Shown here piece after piece: positions 48,979-57,570 of a stretch of 64,000 nt of DNA; the stretch's first letter is position 1; each line of letters starts with the position of its first letter. Origin of the DNA: Symbiodinium natans (taxonomy: Eukaryota; Sar; Dinophyceae; Suessiales; Symbiodiniaceae); NCBI GenBank assembly GCA_905221605.1, contig CAJNDS010002791.1, forward strand, positions 148,501-212,500. Reading direction: 5' to 3'. The notes under the pieces are model-generated. The model saw only the letters and a program-made list of their open reading frames with translations. It had not been told where the DNA came from and searched no databases. A program made the position numbers and the translations under genes.

Positions 48979-51900
48979 TTACTAGTCCCATAATCACCCA
49001 GCTTACGCCTAAGAATCGTAGATCCAAGGACCTGCAGTTTTCTTCGTCTGCGGAAACAAGGGGTGGGACGCGACGCTTCAAGTCTCGACTTGAGTGGAAC
49101 AACCTCTTCTGCTTGTTGCTGAATGATTGTTGCAAGGTCATCAGCTTGAGGCTTTATGTTCTGCCACACCGACGGATTGGGTTCTGTGCCTTGCTGGCCG
49201 GATGGACTTAGGACGTCCGCCGGCTCGTCCAAAAGGTTCTTCAAGAAGCGGATTTCCCAAGGCTTCAGAGTACGATGTGAATATTTGCACACCGAGTGAC
49301 TGCACGTACCCAGGACTGACTCAAAACAGACGTCCAACAAGCCAACATCATACAACCTCTGCCTGGTGGCCAGAGATAAGGGCTTGTGAAGGGACCGCTT
49401 AGTGCATGCGGTCTGGGCAGCAGGCTCCTCGGATGAAGGCTGCGCCTCATGACTGAAACCACATTGGCTTCCTCTTTTGCAATAGCCTCGCGCATAATGA
49501 GGGCACACCTGCACCTTCTTTATTCCAACCTTTTCCGACCTTTCACAGCTGGAAACATGTTCATTTCCCCTTTCCACTGGGACATGCTGATACCTGCATT
49601 GGTCGCTGTATTTACAAAATCCCTTTTGGAAGTGTGGACACACGCCCCAGCTATTTGTAGCAACCCCCTTATCTTCTACGGAATCATCCACAGGTTTATG
49701 TCCGTCGAACGTCTCGATGTCATGTTCATATCTACAGTCCTTACCATACCTGCAGAAGCCCCTTTTTATAAAAAGGTGTGGACACACCCCCCAGCTTGTG
49801 GGTACGACGCCATGGGTCTTCAACTGACTGTCATGGTGGCGCCTTGCTTCCTGGTCCTGCACTGGGGTAAAGGGTTTGCTTGCTGTGCGAGGGACATGCT
49901 CATAGCGGCAGGCATTGCCATACCTGCAATATCCCTTTCGGTAGTGTGGGCAACTACCCCATCCGGCACGAACTGGCTCTTCTGTAGAGCTGGCTTCAGG
50001 CGCCGAACCTGGACCCCTGGAAGGATCGGGTACAAAGGTCGGAGGCTGCTGCGTGCTATGGACAGAACCAAAGTACGTGCAGCAGCTAAGCAGTGCTTGC
50101 TGTTCCACTGCTTGCTCAAAACTCTTACTGTTAAAGAGGCAACTCCAGGCTCTCAATCGAAGATCATTGAAGGGCCTTTCACGAGCCTTTTCATGCGGCA
50201 GTTCATCAGAAATCACGAACACGCCCGGTGCCTCGCCTGGTGGAGACGCCACTTGGGCTGGTGACACAGCCTGCTCGGACGGCTCTTGCATCACAGGTTG
50301 AAGCTGATCGGTTGGCACTGGCTGTGCCTGCACGAATGGCACACCATCCTCTAGCAACAACCACCTATCATTATCTTCAGGTTTGTTGCTCTCAGGTGCC
50401 TCAAAGAAGCTTCTGGGCGGGAGCAGACTACTTAACGTGTAATCATATTCCTCACCACTTAATTTCCAGTCAAAGCAACCGTACAGTGATCTTACTTGAC
50501 CTGCGATCGTATTCATGCGGTGAATGTGCTTCAACATTTTGAAGAGGTTTTCACGAATCACCTCTTTTCCTGGCCCAGGATACTTCCCGCCGTCACGCAA
50601 GTCCACGATCACTGCTTCGATGAATGCTCCGAGCTGTTCCGTATCCTGGTACACGGACACTATGCGTGGCTGCAACTGGGCTGCTGCTTGTGACAAAACC
50701 CAGTTACCCACACCAACCTCTGCTTGTTCGTGGAATTGGTTGTGCTGGATCTTAAAGTGTCCTCCCGAGTATTTTTGCCAAATATACTCAGGCAAACCTG
50801 TCTGAACCAGCCTTAGTCGCAGAACACACACATTTTCAAGGGTGGATGCCGCCGTGATCATTATCGCCAGCTTGAGTGGGTGATCATGCGGAATCAAGGC
50901 AGGCTGCTCTTGCGGCGGGGTAAAGCTCACAGGGACTTGTCCAGACTCGTGGCTATGCAAACCTAACGCAGCTGGACTTAAAACCGTTTCCGGTTCGACT
51001 AGCTCCGGCTTTGCAGCCGTGTTTGTAGAACCCAAATTAGAATCAGGCTCTTTACTCCCCATCTCCGCAACTAGCGTATTCACACCCTGAGAAAGCCATT
51101 CTGTGGTATTCCCTGATCTTCTTGGAGGCCGGGTACAGTTTATTTTCTTGCACTCTTGGACACCCTTAGATATTCTGAAAAGGGTAACGATTGATGCTAG
51201 TGCGCAGTCCTGTACCCAGGGTTGTCCTCCCCCCAGCATGGACACCACAGACTGGCATATCTTGCCACATCCAAGTAGGGCATTCAAATTGCTTCTTGGT
51301 GCACCTACATTGTCATTGAGCGGGTCCACTCTCATCACACCACCTGTCTCACTGACGGTCCATAACGGAACTGGCATAGGGTGCACTGACCCTGCTTGAA
51401 TCTTGTTGGTACCCTTTGAACCTGCGACACCGGTTTGACCTGGCAGCGAACGTAAGGAACCTGCCTGAACCTTATTGGCACCTGTGCAAGCTGTGGCACC
51501 TGACTTATTCGTTCTGGCGCAAAAAGGACCTTTCTGGACCTGATGATCCGTTGACTGGCACGTGGCATCCGCTGGGTCAGGCACAAAACTCGAAGGACCT
51601 GCCTGAACCTGATGGGCACCTATTTGACGCGTGGCACCTTTTGGGTCAGGCGCAGAACACGAAGGACCTGCCTGAACCTGGTTGGCACCTGATTGACACG
51701 TGGCACCTTTTGGGTCAGGCGCAGAACACGAAGGACCTGCCTGAACCTGATGGGCACCTGATTGGCACGTGGCACCTTTTGGGTCAGGCGCAGAACACGA
51801 AGGACCTGCCTGAACCTGACGGGCACCTGTTTGCCCTAGCACAGTACTCAAAGAGCTTACCTGCACCTTATCTGCCCTTACCTGGGTCAGGCCACATGTT

Positions 51901-54900
51901 TGATTGGACAGAGCGCCCAGGAGACCTGCCTGTGGGTGAGGTGCGAGATCTGCTTGATTCGGCAATGGGCTTAAAGACCCTGCCTGACTCTCATTTGCAC
52001 ATAAGTGAGGTGCGGTACCTGCTTGATCTAGCACGGAACGCAAAGAACCTGCCTGAACCTTATCGGTACCTGGCAAAGCTATGGTACCTGCCTGCTCAGG
52101 CCTTGCCTGAACCTCATAGGCACCTAACTGGCATGTGGCACCAACGGCACGATGTACATGCTTCCGACTTTGCACACCGCTGGCTTGTGCCGCGGGATGG
52201 ATTCCCGTGGATTGACACACAGCACCCTTTTGACCTGGCCTGAAACACGCAGCCCCAGCCCTGATCTTATAGGCACCTTTTCGAACACAAACAGCACTGT
52301 GCACATGCATCCGACTTTGCACACAGCGGTCGCGGGCCTGGGGACGGATGTCCTTGACTTGACCTCCCTGGGTCTCATTGTCTTGGTTGCCCGGTGGTAG
52401 GCACACAGACTGATTCATACCCTCTTTACCTGCTTGGGCACCTGAGCATTGTCCGTCTGTTTTCACGTCTGCCATTGGTGCTGACGCATCACAGGAAACA
52501 CCACTACGCCAGGCGGGCTTTGGACCAACGAAGGAAGTTGATGTCTCGTCTTGCACCTGCTCTTTTGGCTGAGCACTTGGGATCTCTGAGGCAACCTCAG
52601 GGTCTGTTAATCTTTGGTTGCCCTTTGCACCTAGATCCACGTTTCCCTTCCCTAACCTAGCCTGAACCACTACACGGCCATCCTTCAGATTGGTGTCAGG
52701 GCTCTGTTCCTTTTCCCCAGAAACTGCGATTTTTTGGTTTTTGTTTTGTTCTGGGTATAGGGACTCCCCCCAACGTGCACCAACCTGTCCGGGCACGTTG
52801 CAAACTTGATACCCAGAACGAAGGGCTATCGGCAGGAAAACGTTCATACTGGGTCGAGACGGTGCCGACAATAGACGCGGAGGCGCAGGCCCGCTGGTCA
52901 GGGTCAGTAGACAACTCGACATAGTCATGCCAATAGGCATTTCAGCAAAAGACCGACCCAAGGACCAACAACGCGCTTGCAGGCTCCCTAAGCATTCACG
53001 GCGTACCAGCATTAATGGCACTCCTTGCACAACGGGCAACGACGGCCACAATGACCTGAGGGACACGGACAAGTGCGCACAGCCGAGATCATCGAAATCC
53101 CCCAGATAGTCGTAAGCACTCTGTTGCTGGTCACTGCCATCACTCTCCTCATCCGAGTGGATCTGGTAGTACTCAGTATGGCGGCTACCCTGAGTAATCC
53201 CTGCCACTCTAATTCCATCGTCTACCTTGAGGAGATTAAGACAAAAACCCAAAGGCTCATTATACTGACCGGCATTGGTCAGGTTACATTCATCCCTTTG
53301 CAACAGCGCAGGCATGGAATCCACAACGGCATGCTTGGACTCCCACACACATGCATCGCCCACACCTGTTTCCCTGGAGTCAGGAATGGGGAAAAGCCTT
53401 GTACTTGCATGGTCTCCCAGCTCATTCTCTGTTAGGCGCTGAACCCATCCTGGTAAATGCATTGGGGATCGCACGACACTGCCTGTCATTTCCGAAGGAG
53501 ATGCGGCATTTGTGGCATTGGGAACAGGGAGGGTAGGTGCATCTAAACCGAAAGAACCGCTAGGGTTCAGGTGGCTCGGCTGAGCACTCTTAAGGCTTAT
53601 CTCAGACACAGGACTTACACCGAAAGATCCTATGGGGTTGAGGTGGCTCTGCTGAGCGCTCTTAGGGCTTATCTCAGACACAGGACTTACACCGAAAGAT
53701 CCTATGGGGTTGAGGTGGCTCTGCTGAGCGCTCTTAGGGCTTATCTCCGAAGCAGGACTTACACCGAAAGATCCTATGGGGTTGAGGTGGCTCTGCTGAG
53801 CGTTCTTAGGGCTTATCACCCCCTCACTAGGCTTGCACAAGGACACCGGATCACCGGTGTTTGGTTGTGCTGACTCCTGCGTGGTCTGCACAGCCTTGAC
53901 CCATGATGGAGTCACCTTTGAGAGATCCCCTATCAACGTCACTGAGGTAGGTGACCGGATTGGCAAGGGAGGAAACAAAGTCCTGCGGGTCACACATTGC
54001 TCTGCGGCAACCAGCACAGGCTTTGGCACTTTTTCTTCTACAACATTTTGGATGCTTATGGCATTTTCTGCCTTATGCACACCAACATCAAACCTGACCG
54101 ACCGCTTAAGTTCCCGGACACCTGAAGAGTCGCGACTCTCTTCCTTAGTGTGTTGCGAAACCTGTTGCGGCGACGATCTCTCGAGACCACCTTTATCATC
54201 TCTCTTTGTTTCACTCGAGATCTGACATTTGGTGGAGGACACATTTGACTCAGGCACTGATTGGCCTGGGTTTGAGTTAGGGCCTAAACCATAGGACCCC
54301 GACGAGGTAATGCGGCTCTGCTTAACGCTTCCAGGGCTTGCCTCAGACCCCATCTCGAAGTCAAAGTTCTCTTCCTGAAGTGATTGCAGAGCCCTTTCCA
54401 GCTCGTCTTCTAAACCTCCAGTTGAAGTCACAGGCAGGGTGCATGGAGGGGCGCGCTCCCTCACAGACCTTTTTTCGCCTACTTCAACGGAAACCAACTT
54501 TGCAAGGCGAGGCAATTCATTAGTGGCTTCACGCGGACAGAGAACCGACCACTCTTGCCTGCCACACACATGCCTATCCCCCATGGACTCACGCAGTTCC
54601 TTGGGACCATGATGAGGCACACCAGTTGCTTGAGGACACACGTGCCTATCCCCAGAGGACTCACTCAGTTCCTCGGGATCATGATGAGGCACACAGTTAG
54701 CTCCAGCGTCCAGCGGGGACGATATCGGAGGCTTTGAGCTCCCCCCTGAGGATTCATTCTGCTCCCCGGGATAATGAGGCTCACAGACATCACCGGAATG
54801 CTGCTTAAGCTCAGTGGGGGCATGGGTTAGGTCTACGTGGCCATCGTAGCCTGACCATTCTGCTCTGCCACTTATGCCTTTCACAGCTTGATGACACAAT

Positions 54901-55376
54901 GCAGCGGCGGGACCTCCCACCTCTTGATGCACGGGAACGACCGCTTCCTCACCAGGAGGTAACGAATCGTCCTGACAAGCAGTCTTAAGGCGGGTTTCAC
55001 AAGAGGAGACTGCTGAGCGGTTATATTCCCCACTGGCTTGCGGGAGCAGCACTGTTGAGGTTTCCCACCTAGGGGTCTGGGGACTAACCCCTACTTTGCC
55101 GGCCGGGTTTGAAGGGCTCATGTCAGGAACGCGTTGGCTAGCATGCCACGGATGTCCAGATGGCAGCGCCTCAAGAACCTCCTCAGGGATGACGGAACCT
55201 AGGGAACCCTTATAATCACCCAAGGTGGCCTCAAAGTCGACTACTCTATTACCTGGCACCGGGACTGTACAAAAGTCAACTTGGTACTTGGACGATTTTC
55301 GTCCAGAACTACCTGAAACTACACGTTCGCTACGCCATGGTTCCTGCGCAACCTCCATTCCCTCGATCAGACGCAT
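48909..55376 (-). CDS. Element ORF2, giant 2155-residue CCCH zinc-finger protein
   Basis: First ATG at 55376. The frame is open back to 55427, overlapping the end of ORF1 by 29 nt in the +1 frame. Residues 1-500 are acidic and disordered with short repeats (HHDPEELSESSGDRHVC). About 517-605 are four 24-residue repeats (SAQQSHLNPIGSFGVSP; 72-bp DNA period at 53625, 53697, 53769). About 1015-1330 is a long array of 23-residue repeats (QVQAGPSCSAPDPKGATCQS; 69-bp period at 51592-51799). About 1490-1650 looks globular (LKLAIMITAASTLENVCVLR ... VIVDLRDGGKYPGPGKEVIR). Five CCCH fingers lie between about 1805 and 2040, including CPHYRKGYCRYGNACRYEH, CPHFQKGFCKYSDQCRYQH and CPHYARGYCKRGSQCGFSH. A 6.5-kb frame without stops argues for selection or very recent origin. 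Likely a gag-like RNA-binding protein or captured host gene. I do not recognise the non-finger domains. Confidence 0.8.
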   Translation of the reverse strand: MRLIEGMEVAQEPWRSERVVSGSSGRKSSKYQVDFCTVPVPGNRVVDFEATLGDYKGSLGSVIPEEVLEALPSGHPWHASQRVPDMSPSNPAGKVGVSPQTPRWETSTVLLPQASGEYNRSAVSSCETRLKTACQDDSLPPGEEAVVPVHQEVGGPAAALCHQAVKGISGRAEWSGYDGHVDLTHAPTELKQHSGDVCEPHYPGEQNESSGGSSKPPISSPLDAGANCVPHHDPEELSESSGDRHVCPQATGVPHHGPKELRESMGDRHVCGRQEWSVLCPREATNELPRLAKLVSVEVGEKRSVRERAPPCTLPVTSTGGLEDELERALQSLQEENFDFEMGSEASPGSVKQSRITSSGSYGLGPNSNPGQSVPESNVSSTKCQISSETKRDDKGGLERSSPQQVSQHTKEESRDSSGVRELKRSVRFDVGVHKAENAISIQNVVEEKVPKPVLVAAEQCVTRRTLFPPLPIRSPTSVTLIGDLSKVTPSWVKAVQTTQESAQPNTGDPVSLCKPSEGVISPKNAQQSHLNPIGSFGVSPASEISPKSAQQSHLNPIGSFGVSPVSEISPKSAQQSHLNPIGSFGVSPVSEISLKSAQPSHLNPSGSFGLDAPTLPVPNATNAASPSEMTGSVVRSPMHLPGWVQRLTENELGDHASTRLFPIPDSRETGVGDACVWESKHAVVDSMPALLQRDECNLTNAGQYNEPLGFCLNLLKVDDGIRVAGITQGSRHTEYYQIHSDEESDGSDQQQSAYDYLGDFDDLGCAHLSVSLRSLWPSLPVVQGVPLMLVRRECLGSLQARCWSLGRSFAEMPIGMTMSSCLLTLTSGPAPPRLLSAPSRPSMNVFLPIALRSGYQVCNVPGQVGARWGESLYPEQNKNQKIAVSGEKEQSPDTNLKDGRVVVQARLGKGNVDLGAKGNQRLTDPEVASEIPSAQPKEQVQDETSTSFVGPKPAWRSGVSCDASAPMADVKTDGQCSGAQAGKEGMNQSVCLPPGNQDNETQGGQVKDIRPQARDRCVQSRMHVHSAVCVRKGAYKIRAGAACFRPGQKGAVCQSTGIHPAAQASGVQSRKHVHRAVGATCQLGAYEVQARPEQAGTIALPGTDKVQAGSLRSVLDQAGTAPHLCANESQAGSLSPLPNQADLAPHPQAGLLGALSNQTCGLTQVRADKVQVSSLSTVLGQTGARQVQAGPSCSAPDPKGATCQSGAHQVQAGPSCSAPDPKGATCQSGANQVQAGPSCSAPDPKGATRQIGAHQVQAGPSSFVPDPADATCQSTDHQVQKGPFCARTNKSGATACTGANKVQAGSLRSLPGQTGVAGSKGTNKIQAGSVHPMPVPLWTVSETGGVMRVDPLNDNVGAPRSNLNALLGCGKICQSVVSMLGGGQPWVQDCALASIVTLFRISKGVQECKKINCTRPPRRSGNTTEWLSQGVNTLVAEMGSKEPDSNLGSTNTAAKPELVEPETVLSPAALGLHSHESGQVPVSFTPPQEQPALIPHDHPLKLAIMITAASTLENVCVLRLRLVQTGLPEYIWQKYSGGHFKIQHNQFHEQAEVGVGNWVLSQAAAQLQPRIVSVYQDTEQLGAFIEAVIVDLRDGGKYPGPGKEVIRENLFKMLKHIHRMNTIAGQVRSLYGCFDWKLSGEEYDYTLSSLLPPRSFFEAPESNKPEDNDRWLLLEDGVPFVQAQPVPTDQLQPVMQEPSEQAVSPAQVASPPGEAPGVFVISDELPHEKARERPFNDLRLRAWSCLFNSKSFEQAVEQQALLSCCTYFGSVHSTQQPPTFVPDPSRGPGSAPEASSTEEPVRAGWGSCPHYRKGYCRYGNACRYEHVPRTASKPFTPVQDQEARRHHDSQLKTHGVVPTSWGVCPHLFIKRGFCRYGKDCRYEHDIETFDGHKPVDDSVEDKGVATNSWGVCPHFQKGFCKYSDQCRYQHVPVERGNEHVSSCERSEKVGIKKVQVCPHYARGYCKRGSQCGFSHEAQPSSEEPAAQTACTKRSLHKPLSLATRQRLYDVGLLDVCFESVLGTCSHSVCKYSHRTLKPWEIRFLKNLLDEPADVLSPSGQQGTEPNPSVWQNIKPQADDLATIIQQQAEEVVPLKSRLEASRPTPCFRRRRKLQVLGSTILRRKLGDYGTSNQQVVVLWMASRVSMPDPAMDPC

Positions 55377-55398
55377 GAGTGGGTCAAGACGAAAGGCC

Positions 55399-56088
55399 TC
55401 ACCCCTGATCCCTTGAGGATCCAGCAGTCAGAGGCATTGACGCCTGTTCTTCTCTACCACTGCTTTCCACCAAACCAGTATCCAGACCCGCTCCCATAGC
55501 AGCGTTCTCAGGCGTTTGCTTCTCCCAGCTGCCATATTCAAAGGTTCTGGACGCCTCCATGGTGCTCTTGCCACGTTCTCTGTCCTCCAAAGTGACGTTT
55601 TTTTCATGCCTTTCGGCAACACTTTGTTGACCACATGGCATCATGCTCATCGACACGTCATGTCGCCTCCCAGTCTCGAATTCACGTAGACCACCATGTT
55701 CTCCTATCTCATCCTTGGCAACAGAAGATGACGTCGCTCTACTGTAGCTGTTGACTGCATCCAGTAAAACGCCATATTCTTCCATCGCATCCACGGCAGA
55801 AGAGAAAGGCTTTTCACCACGGTGATCGACGACATATTTCCGAAGCTCCTGATAAACATCTCCTGGATCATCGCTGAAGGACCATCTTGGCTCCGCCCTG
55901 TCAACAGAAAAACATATGCAGCAACTGCGGCCAGCTATCAGACCATCCATTGTTTCATGGTTGGCCCTTCTTCCCTGCACCGCTGCCTCCACGTCAGTTG
56001 TCAGGCTGGCTATCTGTTCCTCCAGGATATTGCTCCTGCGACCGTACGCAGCTGAGCGTGACTTGGGCTCATGACCTATGGAAGCCAT
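55399..56088 (-). CDS. Element ORF1, 229 residues, gag-position protein of unknown function
   Basis: ATG at 56088-56086 in good context (GAGCCATGG) lies inside the 5' LTR, 12 nt before its inner end. The frame then reads straight through the presumed primer-binding site (MASIGHEPKSRSAAYG). An N-terminal helix/coiled-coil-like stretch (NILEEQIASLTTDVEAAVQG) is followed by an acidic region and a Met/Ser-rich middle. No recognised domain. Gag beginning inside the LTR is known from yeast Ty1. ORF2 follows in the +1 frame with a 29-nt overlap. Confidence 0.7.
   Translation of the reverse strand: MASIGHEPKSRSAAYGRRSNILEEQIASLTTDVEAAVQGRRANHETMDGLIAGRSCCICFSVDRAEPRWSFSDDPGDVYQELRKYVVDHRGEKPFSSAVDAMEEYGVLLDAVNSYSRATSSSVAKDEIGEHGGLREFETGRRHDVSMSMMPCGQQSVAERHEKNVTLEDRERGKSTMEASRTFEYGSWEKQTPENAAMGAGLDTGLVESSGREEQASMPLTAGSSRDQG
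56056..56076 (-). promoter_or_regulatory. Candidate primer-binding site (initiator tRNA half-molecule type)
   Basis: Minus-strand GGTCATGAGCCCAAGTCACG directly after the LTR. Its complement contains GGGCTCATGACC, which folds as an anticodon arm: GGG stem, CTCATGA loop with CAT anticodon, CC stem. Copia-type elements use GGTTATGGGCCC-like sites that pair with the initiator-Met tRNA anticodon half. The host tRNA sequence is not available here. Confidence 0.5.
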
Positions 56089-56316
56089 GGCTCAGATTGG
56101 ACCTCTTTTCCATCGGGAGCAATGAAGGTCACAGCAAAGAAACAGTCTATGAAAGTAATCTAAACTGTGACTACAATTTAAGAGTTCGCTAAAAACTGTA
56201 CAGGTTCCTACTGTGGCCAACCTTAGGTGAACATTGCTAGGGGGACTGGGCCTAACCCTTAAGGAAACTCCCTGCGAGAGGTGCTGCGGTAGGCATATAA
56301 AGCATGCCGATTCACA
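56077..56316 (-). repeat. 5' LTR (element orientation)
   Basis: 240 bp, identical to 44538-44777, and contains the ORF1 start codon near its inner end. Identity implies a very recent insertion. Confidence 0.9.
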
Positions 56317-56317
56317 C

Positions 56318-56731
56318 CCTAAACCCTAAACCCTAAACCCTAAACCCCAAACCCTAAACCCTAAAACCCAAATCAACGGCCCATACTTCGGACCCGGAAT
56401 TGGGGCAGCGGCCGAGGCTGTGGCACTGGCTCCATGCCTTGAGGAGGCAGCTGGTGGTTCGGTGTGGGGTTCAGGGTTTAGGGTTTAGGGTTTAGGGTTC
56501 AGGGTTTAGGGTTTAGGGTTTAGGTAGGGTTTAGGGTTCAGGGTTTAGGGTTTAGGGTTTAGGGTTTAGGGTTTAAAGTTTTGTTTTCAGGTTTAGGGTT
56601 TGAGGTTTAGGGTTTAGGGTTTATTCGGTTTCAGGGTCTAGGGACTCGGGTGTAGGATTTGCGGCATCCTTCTGAAGGGGCAGTTGTGTCGACAACCAGT
56701 TTTCACGCTCACCCCCTCCTCAAAGCCCACT

Positions 56732-56769
<38 letters not shown>

Positions 56770-57570
56770 ACCCCACCCTAAACCCAAATCCTCAAGCCCT
56801 AGAACTAAACCCCAAACCCTAAACCCCTATATCCTAGAACCCTAATTTCCTTAAACCCTAAACCCTGAACTCAAATACCTTCAGCCCTAAACCCTAAACC
56901 CCTAAAACCTAAGCACTAAAGCCCCAAGTTTCCTGAACTGCAAACCCTAAATCCTAAACCCTAAAACCCTAAAGCCCAAAAACTCCTTAACCCTAAACCC
57001 TAAGCCCTAAAGTTTCTTAACCCCCCAATAAAACCATGGGAGGATGCCGTGCCCGATGGCGCGCCGCTGTCTCGGCCCGGGTGCCCAGTTTTCAAGGCAC
57101 CGCATGGGGGGGCGGGGCTTTAGAAGTTAGGGTTTAGAGTTTAGATGTTAGGATTTAGTGTTTTGGGCCTAGGGTTAATATAGGGTTACATAGGGTTTGC
57201 ATAGGGTTTATATAGGGTTTACACAGGGTTTGCATAAAGTTTTTCAGTCTAGATTTTAGGGTTTAGGGTTTCTGGTTGAGGGCCTAGGGTTTATAGGGTT
57301 TAGGGGGACTCTAGGGTTTAGGGCACCAAATCGTCGCTCTAGCCAAAGGGTTGAGGGTTTAGAGCCGCTCAAGGGTGGAGGGGCTTGGGGTCTAGGGTCC
57401 CAGCAGAAAGTCAATATAACTGTCGGAGTACTGGGAGCCTCCGAGGCCCTAAACCCTACACCCTCAACCCTCAACCCTCAACCCTAAACCCTAAACCCTA
57501 AACCCTAAACCCTAAACCCTAAACCCTAAACCCTAAACCCCTAAACCCTAAACCCCTAAACCCTAAAGTA
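56318..57570. repeat. Telomere-like repeats with C37 homopolymer
   Basis: CCCTAAA at 56318-56370, TTTAGGG at 56468-56640, C37 at 56733-56769, degenerate CCCTAAA at 56778-57020. (ATAGGGTTTACAT)-type units at 57175-57245, and CCCTAAA at 57455-57565. The open frame at 57256-57474 is repeat-derived. No gene. Confidence 0.85.

Larger units (their letters stand above)
44533..56321 (-). mobile_element. 11.8-kb non-autonomous LTR retrotransposon-like element carrying giant CCCH zinc-finger frames
   Basis: Direct terminal repeats 44538-44777 and 56077-56316 (240 bp, extendable to 241) are identical by eye at a constant offset of 11,539. A 5-bp CCCTA lies outside each end (44533-44537, 56317-56321). 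Removing the element and one CCCTA leaves an uninterrupted ...CCCTAAACCCTAAACCC repeat. On the minus strand the 3' LTR is preceded by the purine tract GAAAGGGGGAG and begins TGTGAATC. The 5' LTR ends CTTCCATA and is followed by GGTCATGAGCCCAAG, a candidate primer-binding site. The interior holds four long minus-strand frames and an about 650-bp 3' non-coding part with 45-bp tandem repeats. No protease, integrase, RT or RNase H motif is visible, so mobilisation in trans is inferred. An alternative is a duplicated gene block between direct repeats. The target duplication and polypurine tract argue against that. Confidence 0.85.

Noticed and set aside
49449-52243. Long plus-strand open frames (49449-50264, 271 codons; 51416-52243, 275 codons)
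   Set aside because: They are antisense to ORF2 and arise from its GC/codon bias and the 69-bp repeats. The minus frame carries the zinc-finger motifs.
44533-56321. Endogenous retrovirus
   Set aside because: No pol or env-like sequence, and the candidate primer site and host context fit a Copia-type retrotransposon.
44533-56321. DNA transposon with terminal inverted repeats
   Set aside because: The ends are direct, not inverted, repeats, and a polypurine tract is present.
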